Origin: CSBr16-57R1 sp041163265
Lineage (GTDB): Bacteria > Actinomycetota > Nitriliruptoria > Nitriliruptorales > Nitriliruptoraceae
Assembly (NCBI GenBank): GCA_041163265.1
Contig: JBEARL010000001.1
Span: forward strand, 1 to 64,000
Length of the DNA stretch: 64,000 nt
Direction: 5' to 3'
A program made the position numbers and the translations under genes. Below, piece after piece: positions 25,790 to 33,113 of the stretch (position 1 is the first letter of the stretch; every line of letters starts with the position of its first letter). Under the pieces are notes generated by a model. That model was not told the origin of the DNA, made no database searches, and saw only the letters and a program-made list of their open reading frames with translations.

Positions 25790-25817
25790 TTGACTGCAAC
25801 CGTTTGTGCCTTAGGAT
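25790..25817 (+). promoter_or_regulatory. Promoter with operator (site 5) in the spacer
   Basis: TTGACT (25790-25795), 16-base spacer, TAGGAT (25812-25817). The spacer begins with GCAACCGTTTGT (25796-25807), a copy of the recurrent LacI-type palindrome, so a bound repressor would block RNA polymerase. It drives the 2-hydroxyacid dehydrogenase-creatininase-Gfo/Idh genes. Confidence 0.8.
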
Positions 25818-25856
25818 GCCGGAGTCCGGGACGCCCGGAGTCCGGGGGGAGCGACC

Positions 25857-26831
25857 ATGACCCGTCACGTCGTCGCGGTCCTCGGCACCCGGTACCCGGA
25901 CCTGTCGATCGAGGAGGGCATCCTCGGGCCTCTGGACGTCGAGCTCGTCGCCGGTGACGGCGGTGACCCCGACGCCATCGCGGCCGTCGCGGGCGCGGCG
26001 GACGTCCTGCTGCTCGGGTCACGGCCCCGCATCACGGACGAGGTCCTCGGGCGACTGCGGTGCCGTGGGCTCGTGCGGTACGGCATCGGCGTCGACGCCA
26101 TCGATCTGTCCGCCGCCCGGCGCCGCGGGGTCTGGGTCGCGAACGTCACGACCTACGGCACCGAGGCGGTCTCGGTCCACGCGCTGGCCCTCGCGATGGC
26201 CGGCTTCCGCCGCATCGTTGCCTCGGACCGCTGGGTGAAGGACGGGAACTGGGGCTTCGAGCACCTGCGGCCGCTGCACCTGCCGTCGGCCAGCACCGCC
26301 GGGGTCGTCGGGTACGGCCGCATCGGGCGGTACACCGCCGGTCTGCTCGCCGCCGTCGGGTTCCGGGTCCTGGTCCACGACCCCTATGTGACCGCGGCCG
26401 AGCCCGGCCACGAGCTCGTCACCGACCTCGGCGACCTCATCGCGCGCAGCGACGTCGTCAGCCTGCACGTACCGGGCAACCCGGACGGCAGCCCGCTCAT
26501 CGGGGCGGATCTGCTGGCCCGGTCCCGCCCGGGCAGCGTCCTCGTCAACACGGCCCGAGGCTCGCTCATCGACACCGAGGCGCTCGTCGCGGCGCTCGCG
26601 ACCGGCGCTCCGGCCGTCGCCGCGCTGGACGTCTTCCCCCGCGAACCGGTCGACCCCGCCCTGTTCGCGGCCGTCGCGGAACGTGTCATCATGACCCCGC
26701 ACACGTCGTGGTACTCGGAGGAGTCCGAGCGCGACATGCGCGTCAAGGCCTCGGAGGCCGCTGCGGCGCTGCTGCGCGGCGAGCGTCCCGCCGAGGTCGT
26801 CGTCGACCCGGACGCCCCCGTGGGGGCCTGA
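25857..26831 (+). CDS. D-2-hydroxyacid dehydrogenase (NAD-dependent)
   Basis: 324 residues, D-isomer-specific 2-hydroxyacid dehydrogenase family (PGDH/CtBP-like). The NAD motif VGYGRIGRYTAGLLAAVG is near residue 150. The catalytic Arg is in VNTARGSLID, the Glu in VFPREPVDP, and the His in MTPHTSWYS. It interconverts a 2-hydroxyacid and a 2-oxoacid. The (S)-sulfolactate dehydrogenase SlcC belongs to this family, as do many glyoxylate and 3-phosphoglycerate enzymes, so the substrate is open. The ATG has a GGGGGGAG ribosome site and lies 40 bases after the operator-bearing promoter. It begins a three-gene cluster. Confidence 0.9.
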   Translation: MTRHVVAVLGTRYPDLSIEEGILGPLDVELVAGDGGDPDAIAAVAGAADVLLLGSRPRITDEVLGRLRCRGLVRYGIGVDAIDLSAARRRGVWVANVTTYGTEAVSVHALALAMAGFRRIVASDRWVKDGNWGFEHLRPLHLPSASTAGVVGYGRIGRYTAGLLAAVGFRVLVHDPYVTAAEPGHELVTDLGDLIARSDVVSLHVPGNPDGSPLIGADLLARSRPGSVLVNTARGSLIDTEALVAALATGAPAVAALDVFPREPVDPALFAAVAERVIMTPHTSWYSEESERDMRVKASEAAAALLRGERPAEVVVDPDAPVGA

Positions 26832-26866
26832 CCGCGGCCCCGGCCGCCGTGACCGAGGAGCGCACC

Positions 26867-27646
26867 GTGAGCCTCCGCTCGATCGAGGACCTGCCCAGCC
26901 CCGACGTCGGGGCGGCCATCGCCGACAACCCGGTCGCCGTCGTCCCCATCGGCAGCATCGAGCAGCACGGGCCGCACCTGCCGTGCGGGACCGACACGTT
27001 CGCCGCCGAGCTGGTCGCGAAGGCGATCGCCGCCCGCATCGACGGGCTGTACGTGCCCTTCGGCCCGTACGGCGTCACGCCGATCCATGCCGGCCACCCC
27101 GGCACGATCAACCTTCGCCGCAGCACGTTCGAGGCGCTCCTGACCGACATCTGCCTCGAGCTCGAGGCGATGGGTGTGCGCACGGTGCTGCTCGTCAACT
27201 GGCACGAGGGCAACATCGCGTCGATGAACGCGGTCGCGACCGAGCTGCAGGACTCCCACGACCTCAACTTCGTCGCGGTCCAGTCCTGCTACACGGCGCA
27301 GCGCATCTACGAGCCGCAGGGCGGCGAGCTGACCCACGGTGGTGGCATCGAGACCCTCGCGATGCTCGCCTACGACCCGACGCTGGTCCGCATGGACCGC
27401 GTCACGGAGCCGACCCGACCCGACGACGCCATCGACATGGACCTCATGCGGCGCTCGAGCGAGGTCTACGGCTTCATCACCGACGTCACCCAGCTGGCCG
27501 ATGACGGCTGGTTCGGGAACCCGCCCTGGGCGGACGCCGACCGCGCGGCGAGGTTCGCCGACGAGGTCGCCGTCGCCTGCCTCGAGCGGGTCGACTGGAT
27601 CCTCGACCTCCAGGCCCGGCGCCGCCGGTCCACCGGGGGCGAGTGA
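26867..27646 (+). CDS. Creatininase-family amidohydrolase
   Basis: About 259 residues. The family metal-binding motifs are present: GSIEQHGPHLPCGTDT near residue 27, HAGHPGTINL, and NWHEGN. Members hydrolyse cyclic amides (creatinine), formamides of flavin or F420-type precursors, or related C-N bonds, using two divalent metals. I chose the GTG at 26867 because GAGGAG is six to seven bases upstream; another GTG lies 18 bases earlier. It follows the 2-hydroxyacid dehydrogenase gene and precedes the Gfo/Idh oxidoreductase gene, so it is probably part of the same LacI-controlled catabolic unit. Substrate unknown. Confidence 0.85.
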   Translation: MSLRSIEDLPSPDVGAAIADNPVAVVPIGSIEQHGPHLPCGTDTFAAELVAKAIAARIDGLYVPFGPYGVTPIHAGHPGTINLRRSTFEALLTDICLELEAMGVRTVLLVNWHEGNIASMNAVATELQDSHDLNFVAVQSCYTAQRIYEPQGGELTHGGGIETLAMLAYDPTLVRMDRVTEPTRPDDAIDMDLMRRSSEVYGFITDVTQLADDGWFGNPPWADADRAARFADEVAVACLERVDWILDLQARRRRSTGGE

Positions 27647-27721
27647 CCGCCCGCAGGACCTCCGGCACCATGGACCGCCCGGCGCGCCCCGCCGCCGGGC
27701 CGACAGGAAAGGGAACAGGAC

Positions 27722-28777
27722 ATGTCGGACCCCATCAGGCTGGCCTTCATCGGGCTCGGACGCTGGGCCCACGTGCTCGCGCGTGCGGTCCGCCGCGGTG
27801 ACGAGATCGACATCGTCAACTGCTTCAGCCGCTCCGAGGAGAAGCGCAGCGAGTTCCAGTCGACCTTCCGGGTCGGCCGCTCGTCGGCGACGCTCGAGGA
27901 GCTGCTGGCGGACGACCAGGTCGAGGGCGTCATCGTCACGACTCCGAACGACACGCACCGCGACGTCATCACGACCTGCCTGAAGGCCGGAAAGCCGGTC
28001 TACACCGAGAAGCCGATCTCGACGACGCTCGACGACGCCGTCGCGATCCGCGAGGTGGTCCGCGGCACCGGCCTGACCTTCGCCGTCGGCCACAGCGCGC
28101 GGCGCCTCTCGGGTTCGCGCGTAATGAAGCAGTGGATCGAGGACGGCAGCCTCGGCGGCCTCTCGATGGTCGAGACGAACTTCTCGAACGAGCGTGGCCT
28201 CGAGCTGACCCCGGACACCTGGCGCTGGTACAACGACAAGGCGCCGGGTGGTCCGTTCACGCAGCTCGGCGTCCACCACACCGACAACATGCAGTACCTG
28301 GCCGGTCCGATCCGAGCCGTCACCGCGCACACCCGGAAGGTCTTCACGAAGGCCGAGGTCCCGGACACGGTGATGGCCATCATGGACTTCGAGTCTGGCG
28401 CCCTCGGCTACATGGGGACGGGCTGGGCATCTCCGGGCGTCTACACCATCAACCTGCAGGGCACGAAGGCGAACCTGCGGTACGACCTCGACTTCACCCA
28501 CTGGGACGAGTCGCACGAGGCCGACGACTACAGCTCGCTCGTGTCCCAGGAGATGGGGCAGGTCTCGCGCAGCCCCGTCGACCTGCCCCGGACCGACATG
28601 TTCCTCGAGCAGCTGGTCGAGTTCGGACAGGCCGCCCGCGGTCAGGCGCAGGTCGAGGTCGGCGTCGACGAGGCGGTCAGCGCGCTGGCGGCGGTCCACG
28701 CCGGCATCCTCTCGGCCCAGCGCGGTGGCGCGATGGTCGAGGTGGCCGAGGTCATCGACGCGGCCGCCAAGGGCTGA
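27722..28777 (+). CDS. Gfo/Idh/MocA-family oxidoreductase
   Basis: NAD(P)-dependent dehydrogenase of 351 residues. The N-terminal Rossmann fold has FIGLGRWAHVLARAV. The family EKP motif is present (PVYTEKPISTTLDDAV), supplying the catalytic Lys, and the C-terminal substrate domain contains TQLGVHHTDNMQYLAGP. Members oxidise sugars, inositols, or reduce imines and biliverdin. The ATG follows GGAAAGGGAACAGGAC. It is the third gene of the cluster and is followed by a strong terminator hairpin. Confidence 0.9.
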   Translation: MSDPIRLAFIGLGRWAHVLARAVRRGDEIDIVNCFSRSEEKRSEFQSTFRVGRSSATLEELLADDQVEGVIVTTPNDTHRDVITTCLKAGKPVYTEKPISTTLDDAVAIREVVRGTGLTFAVGHSARRLSGSRVMKQWIEDGSLGGLSMVETNFSNERGLELTPDTWRWYNDKAPGGPFTQLGVHHTDNMQYLAGPIRAVTAHTRKVFTKAEVPDTVMAIMDFESGALGYMGTGWASPGVYTINLQGTKANLRYDLDFTHWDESHEADDYSSLVSQEMGQVSRSPVDLPRTDMFLEQLVEFGQAARGQAQVEVGVDEAVSALAAVHAGILSAQRGGAMVEVAEVIDAAAKG

Positions 28778-28794
28778 CACGCTCGCATCCGACC

Positions 28795-28830
28795 GAGGGG
28801 CCGGCGCCGGGGGACCGGTGCCGGCCCCTC
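28795..28830 (+). terminator. Strong hairpin after Gfo/Idh gene
   Basis: A 16-pair stem with one internal G-T wobble and a four-base GGGA loop, beginning 18 bases after the Gfo/Idh stop. No T-run, as is common in high-GC actinobacteria. It probably ends the 2-hydroxyacid dehydrogenase operon. Confidence 0.75.
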
Positions 28831-28934
28831 GCCGTCCCGGTCGACGACCGCCGTGGCCGCCCCGACCCGGACCTCGAGCCGCCGGCCGCGGACCCGTTCC
28901 ACCACCACCCGACGCATGCGCACCCCCCTCGGCA

Positions 28935-28946
28935 CCAAGCGTTTGC
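28935..28946. promoter_or_regulatory. LacI-type operator (site 6)
   Basis: CCAAGCGTTTGC, centre 78 bp upstream of the next operator. It has no promoter of its own, so it is probably an auxiliary site for DNA looping in control of the second ABC transporter operon. Apart from this site, the next operator/promoter and the terminator hairpin, the 379-base gap shows nothing. Confidence 0.65.
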
Positions 28947-29012
28947 ACCGCAGCACCCGACCCCGCCCGGGCCCGGGGCCGTCATCCCCCCGCGGGGTGG
29001 ATTCCTCTCGCC

Positions 29013-29049
29013 CCAATCGTTTGCACGCACGCCTCCGGTGCGCTAGCGT
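29013..29049 (+). promoter_or_regulatory. Promoter with operator (site 7) overlapping -35
   Basis: CCAATCGTTTGC (29013-29024) runs into the -35 TTGCAC (29021-29026), followed by exactly 17 bases and the -10 TAGCGT (29044-29049). This is the likely promoter of the ABC transporter operon starting at 29157. Repressor binding would occlude the -35. Confidence 0.82.
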
Positions 29050-29156
29050 CCCACTACCTCGCTGGGAGGCGGGTCGGGGCCGGGGGCTGTCCCGAACCAC
29101 CCCGAGCGCTTCGGAAGGACCGGGGTCGGACGATCCCGGGGGAGACGGGAGCTGAC

Positions 29157-29969
29157 ATGGCAGAGGTTGGTCCGGGCACCATCGAGGCGCGCGACGTCGC
29201 GATCGCCTACCAGATGGCACGCGGCCAGAAGCCGCTCGTCGCGCTCCGAGGCATGGACGTCACCGTCCGCGACGGGGAGTTCCTCGTCGTCGTCGGCCCG
29301 AGCGGCTGCGGCAAGAGCACCTTCCTGAACGTCGTCGGCGGCCTCTTCCAGCCGAGCGCCGGCGAACTGCTCGTCGGTGGGAAGCCAGTGACCGGCCCCG
29401 GCCCCGACCGTGCCATGGTCTTCCAGGACTATGCGCTCCTGCCGTGGCGCTCGGTCTACAACAACGTGAAGTTCGGGCTCGAGGTCCAGGGGCGACTCGA
29501 CAAGGACAGCGACCAGCGCATCCGCCACTTCATCGAGCTGGTCGGGCTGAAGGGCTTCGAGGAGTCCTACCCGCGCGAGCTCTCGGGCGGCATGCGTCAG
29601 CGCGTCGGCCTGGCCCGGGCGCTGGTCACCGAGCCCCGAATCCTCCTGATGGACGAGCCGTTCGCCGCCATCGACGCGATCACGCGCGAGACCATGCAGG
29701 ACGAGCTGCTCCGCATCGTCGCCGAGACCAAGCAGACCTGCGTCTTCATCACCCACAGCGTCGACGAGGCCATCGTCCTCGGGGACCGCATCGTCGTGCT
29801 GACCGACCGCCCGGGCAAGGTCCGTGGTGTGATCGAGGTCGACATCGAGCGGCCCCGGACGGTCAACACCCTGCGTCACCACCCACGCTACGCGGACATC
29901 CGCGACGAGCTGTGGCGGCTGCTCCGCAAGGGCGACGTGGGCGCCGCCCCGCAGGGGATCGGCGCATGA
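29157..29969 (+). CDS. ABC transporter ATP-binding protein (SsuB/TauB type)
   Basis: Cytoplasmic ATPase of a NitT/TauT/SsuB-class importer, about 270 residues. Walker A is GPSGCGKST, the Q-loop FQDYALLPWRSV, the signature ELSGGMRQRVGLARALVTEP, Walker B ILLMDEPFAAID, and the H-loop FITHSVDEA. I chose the ATG at 29157, with GGGAG five bases upstream; the longer upstream frame crosses the promoter. It is the first gene of a complete operon: ATPase, two permeases, lipoprotein. The LacI-type operator at its promoter suggests substrate induction. Confidence 0.93.
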   Translation: MAEVGPGTIEARDVAIAYQMARGQKPLVALRGMDVTVRDGEFLVVVGPSGCGKSTFLNVVGGLFQPSAGELLVGGKPVTGPGPDRAMVFQDYALLPWRSVYNNVKFGLEVQGRLDKDSDQRIRHFIELVGLKGFEESYPRELSGGMRQRVGLARALVTEPRILLMDEPFAAIDAITRETMQDELLRIVAETKQTCVFITHSVDEAIVLGDRIVVLTDRPGKVRGVIEVDIERPRTVNTLRHHPRYADIRDELWRLLRKGDVGAAPQGIGA

Positions 29970-30814
29970 GCGCGGACACCGACACCACTCAGATCAGGCC
30001 GACCGACACCAGCGGGCGGCGGAAGCACGCCGCGTCGCAGTCGCGGTGGGCGGAGTTCCGGCGCAACAAGCTCGGTTCCTACGCGGCCCTCGTCGCTCTG
30101 CTGGTCACCTGGCAGACCTGGGTCACGGTCGGCGAGGTGAATCCGATCGTCATGCCGTCGCCGGTCGCAGTCGCCGGCGAGATGGTCCGCATGTACGAGC
30201 TCGGATTCCTGGTCCCGGCGTTCATCCAGAGCTTCAGCGCCTACTTCGCAGGGATCGCGCTCGCCATCTCCGTGGGCATGGCGATCAGCATCGGGATCGG
30301 GCTGTCGAAGCTCGCCCAGGTGATCACCCAGCCGTACCTGTGGGCCCTCTTCGCGATGCCCCGGGTCGCGCTCATCCCGCTGCTGATGCTCTGGTTCGGC
30401 CTGAACCGGCAGATGGTGGTGATGACCGTGTTCCTCTCGGCGGTCGTGCCGCTCGTCCTCCAGGTCATCGAGGGCATGAGGACAGCCGACGGAACGCTCG
30501 TCCGGATGTCGCAGGTCTTCTGCGCCGGGCGGATCGCGACCCTCTGGAAGGTCGTCCTGCCGGGGATCGTCCCCTTCGTCGCGAACGGGATGCGTCAGTC
30601 GCTCTCCCGCGGGTTCATCGGGCTCATCGTCGTCGAGCTCCTGACCGGAACCGGAGGTCTCGGGACCGAGGCGACGCGTGCCGCGACCAACTTCAACACC
30701 GCTCGCACCATGGCGATGATCTTCATCATGCTGATCGTGGCGGTCCTGCTCGTCATCCTCTCGAAGGCGCTCGAGCGATCAGCATCTCGGTGGCGCGAGA
30801 CCGTCGCCGTCTGA
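29966..30814 (+). CDS. ABC transporter permease (SsuC/TauC type)
   Basis: Inner-membrane permease of about 282 residues with six hydrophobic segments. The cytoplasmic EAA-loop region is seen around RMSQVFCAGRIATLWKVVLP. The ATG overlaps the ATPase stop (ATGA). It pairs with the next permease to form the channel. In this class two different permeases per operon are less common than one. Confidence 0.9.
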   Translation: MSADTDTTQIRPTDTSGRRKHAASQSRWAEFRRNKLGSYAALVALLVTWQTWVTVGEVNPIVMPSPVAVAGEMVRMYELGFLVPAFIQSFSAYFAGIALAISVGMAISIGIGLSKLAQVITQPYLWALFAMPRVALIPLLMLWFGLNRQMVVMTVFLSAVVPLVLQVIEGMRTADGTLVRMSQVFCAGRIATLWKVVLPGIVPFVANGMRQSLSRGFIGLIVVELLTGTGGLGTEATRAATNFNTARTMAMIFIMLIVAVLLVILSKALERSASRWRETVAV

Positions 30815-30845
30815 TGCCCGCACATCCGACACGGGAGCCATCGGA

Positions 30846-31700
30846 ATGACACAACTGGACAGCACCAGCGCAGCGCTCGAGTCGGGCGAAGCCGATGAGC
30901 GTTCGGCGCCCGCCATCCGGCGTGTCGTGTCGACAGGTCGCCTCGAATATCCCCGGGCGCAGCGGATCGCGATCGGAACGCTCAGCGTCCTCGGGTTCTT
31001 CACGGTCTGGTGGGCAGCGACGACGTTCACGGACGTCAACCCGATCTTCCTCCCGGAGCTCGGTTCCATCCGTGACGCCGTCGCGCTGAGCTACACCTCT
31101 GGCGAGCTCATTCCCAATCTCCAGTCCTCGGTGACGCTCTTCGTCGCCTGCATGGCAGGGTCGCTGGCCATCGCGGTCCCTCTCGGCATCCTCGTCGGCG
31201 CGATCGAGCCCATCAACCGGACCTTCGGCACCTGGTTCTGGACGATCTACACCTCGCCGCGCATCGTCTTCATCCCGCTGATCCTCATCTGGTTCGGGTA
31301 CACGACGACCGCCAAGGTCGCGATCATCGTGCTCAGCGCCGTCCCGCCGGCGACGGTCATGATCATGGAGGGGGTGAAGACGGTCGAGGGCTCGATGCTC
31401 CGTGCCGCCCGCTCCTTCGGCGCCAGCCGGTTCGACCAGCTGCGCAAGATCATCCTGCCCGGGACACTGCCGTACGTCGGGACCGGTATCCGTATGGGCG
31501 TCGCCCGAGGCCTCGTCGGCCTGTTCGGCGCCGAACTCTTCACGAGTCGGGACGGCCTCGGTTTCCTCCTCGTCGATGCGCAGACCAGGTACAACGTCCC
31601 CATGGTCTTCGGCGTCCTGACGATGTACCTCATCATGTGCATGGTCATGGTCTCCGCGAGCGCTGCGGCCGAGAAGCGCCTGAGCCGGTGGAGGGATTGA
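30846..31700 (+). CDS. ABC transporter permease (SsuC/TauC type)
   Basis: Second permease of the operon, 284 residues, six hydrophobic segments. The EAA loop reads LRAARSFGASRFDQLRKIIL, a good match to the family consensus. It starts 31 bases after the first permease gene. The arrangement of two non-identical permeases plus a lipoprotein matches the left-edge transporter, supporting a paralogous origin of the two systems. Confidence 0.9.
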   Translation: MTQLDSTSAALESGEADERSAPAIRRVVSTGRLEYPRAQRIAIGTLSVLGFFTVWWAATTFTDVNPIFLPELGSIRDAVALSYTSGELIPNLQSSVTLFVACMAGSLAIAVPLGILVGAIEPINRTFGTWFWTIYTSPRIVFIPLILIWFGYTTTAKVAIIVLSAVPPATVMIMEGVKTVEGSMLRAARSFGASRFDQLRKIILPGTLPYVGTGIRMGVARGLVGLFGAELFTSRDGLGFLLVDAQTRYNVPMVFGVLTMYLIMCMVMVSASAAAEKRLSRWRD

Positions 31701-31753
31701 GTTCGACTTCCTGGGGGAGTTCGCTCGTCCAGGGTGGGTGGAAGGACAGTCGT

Positions 31754-31775
31754 CCGCGGCGGATCACCGCCGCGG
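31754..31775 (+). terminator. Intra-operon hairpin before SBP gene
   Basis: A nine-bp perfect stem (31754-31762 and 31767-31775) with ATCA loop, between the second permease and the lipoprotein gene. A second hairpin (eight-bp arms 31793-31800 and 31805-31812, GTGA loop) follows just before the ribosome site. They probably adjust mRNA stability so that the binding protein is made in excess. Confidence 0.55.
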
Positions 31776-31827
31776 CGCTAGGAGAACCGAGACCGTGCCG
31801 GTGACGGCACGGGAAAGGGAGAGCAAT

Positions 31828-32964
31828 ATGAAGAGGAAGATGCGGTTCGCGGCCGTCGGCCTCGCCACCGCTCTGCTCCTCGCCGCCTGTGGCGGTGCGG
31901 AGGAGGCGGCGGACGAGCCGGCGCCGGCACCTGCACCCGCGGAATCGGGGGACTCCGGCGCCGCGGAGGAGCCGGTCGAGCTCAGCCTCGACACCCTGGC
32001 CTTCACGTTCGAGGCCGAGCGGACGACCCAGCTGATGAACCTCATGGCCGCGAAGGAGCGGACCTGGGACAACATCTTCGACGAGGTCGTCTGGTCCGTG
32101 ACGGAGGACCCGATCCCGCTGCTCGTCAGCGACGAGCGGTGGCTCGTCAACGGTGAGGCGCTCGCCCTCTGGCCGGCGATGGAACAGGGCATCGTCGACG
32201 CTGTCATCGTCGGCGTGTTCAACGACGTCGACTCGTGGTTCATGCTCACAGCCCCTGGGATCGAGAAGCCCGAGGACCTGATCGGGAAGACGATCAGTGG
32301 CGGGAAGGTCGGGGACTCGTGGTGGGCGGTCGCTGAGATCATCTTCAACGAGGAGTTCGGGATCCCGTTCTCCGACGTCGAGCAGATCACCATGGGTGGG
32401 GGTTCGGACGCCCGCATGGAGGCCCTGCTCGCTGGGCAGCTCGACGCGTTCATGGGTCAGCCCAGGCACGTGCCGCCGGTCCTCGAGGCTGGAGGCTCCT
32501 GCCTCTGGTGCGAGTACAAGAACCTCGCCCAGGGTCTCTTCATCGTGAAGCGTGAGACCATGGAGAACCACCGTGACGCCGTCTGCGCGGCGCTCGGCGG
32601 GCTCTTCGAGGCGAACCAGTGGTTCCAGTCGGACGGTCCGGTCGGTCAGAGCGACTGGCGCAACGTCCAGCCGGAGGTCGAGGAGTACCTCGTCGCGAAC
32701 GGCTACGACCCGTCCGAGGGTGGCCTTGACGTCAACCGCACCTGGGAGACGTCGCAGGGCACCGAGTTCAACTGGGCGATGGATCTCGGCGCGAGCGTCG
32801 AGGCCTTCGACGACGTCCAGCGCATCGCCCAGCGTGAGGGCGGTGAGGTCTCCAGCGACTTCGACTGGAGGGACTACACCGACATGAGCTGCGTCTGGGA
32901 CCTGCAGGAGGCCGCTGGTCTCCCGCTGAACCCGGACCCGGCGGAGATGGGCGTCACCCGCTGA
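31828..32964 (+). CDS. ABC transporter substrate-binding lipoprotein
   Basis: Solute-binding protein of the NitT/TauT/SsuA class, 378 residues. Lipoprotein signal with lipobox LLAAC and acylated Cys at residue 21, an acidic Pro/Ala linker, then an NMT1-like domain (KPEDLIGKTISGGKVGDSWW, MEALLAGQLDAFMG). ATG 31828 with AAAGGGAG upstream; the longer frame covers the hairpins. Last gene of the operon, followed by a terminator. Three Cys occur in the mature part (SCLWCEY and MSCVWD), which may form disulfides. Ligand unknown. Confidence 0.9.
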   Translation: MKRKMRFAAVGLATALLLAACGGAEEAADEPAPAPAPAESGDSGAAEEPVELSLDTLAFTFEAERTTQLMNLMAAKERTWDNIFDEVVWSVTEDPIPLLVSDERWLVNGEALALWPAMEQGIVDAVIVGVFNDVDSWFMLTAPGIEKPEDLIGKTISGGKVGDSWWAVAEIIFNEEFGIPFSDVEQITMGGGSDARMEALLAGQLDAFMGQPRHVPPVLEAGGSCLWCEYKNLAQGLFIVKRETMENHRDAVCAALGGLFEANQWFQSDGPVGQSDWRNVQPEVEEYLVANGYDPSEGGLDVNRTWETSQGTEFNWAMDLGASVEAFDDVQRIAQREGGEVSSDFDWRDYTDMSCVWDLQEAAGLPLNPDPAEMGVTR

Positions 32965-32973
32965 CCGACGGGT

Positions 32974-33005
32974 GGGGTCGGTGGTCCTGACGGGCCACCG
33001 ACCCC
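32974..33005 (+). terminator. Terminator after second ABC operon
   Basis: A perfect 11-bp stem (32974-32984 and 32995-33005) with a 10-base loop, nine bases after the lipoprotein stop. It lies before the 3' end of the convergent CrtI-like gene. Confidence 0.78.
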
Positions 33006-33113
33006 CTCGGTCCCGGGGGCCGGGGGAGCGCAGCCGGAGACGGCGGCGCATCCCCGGCCCCTCGGCATGTCCGGGGCGGGACGCTCGCCAGCGGACCGTC
33101 ACCGCGGGCCCTG

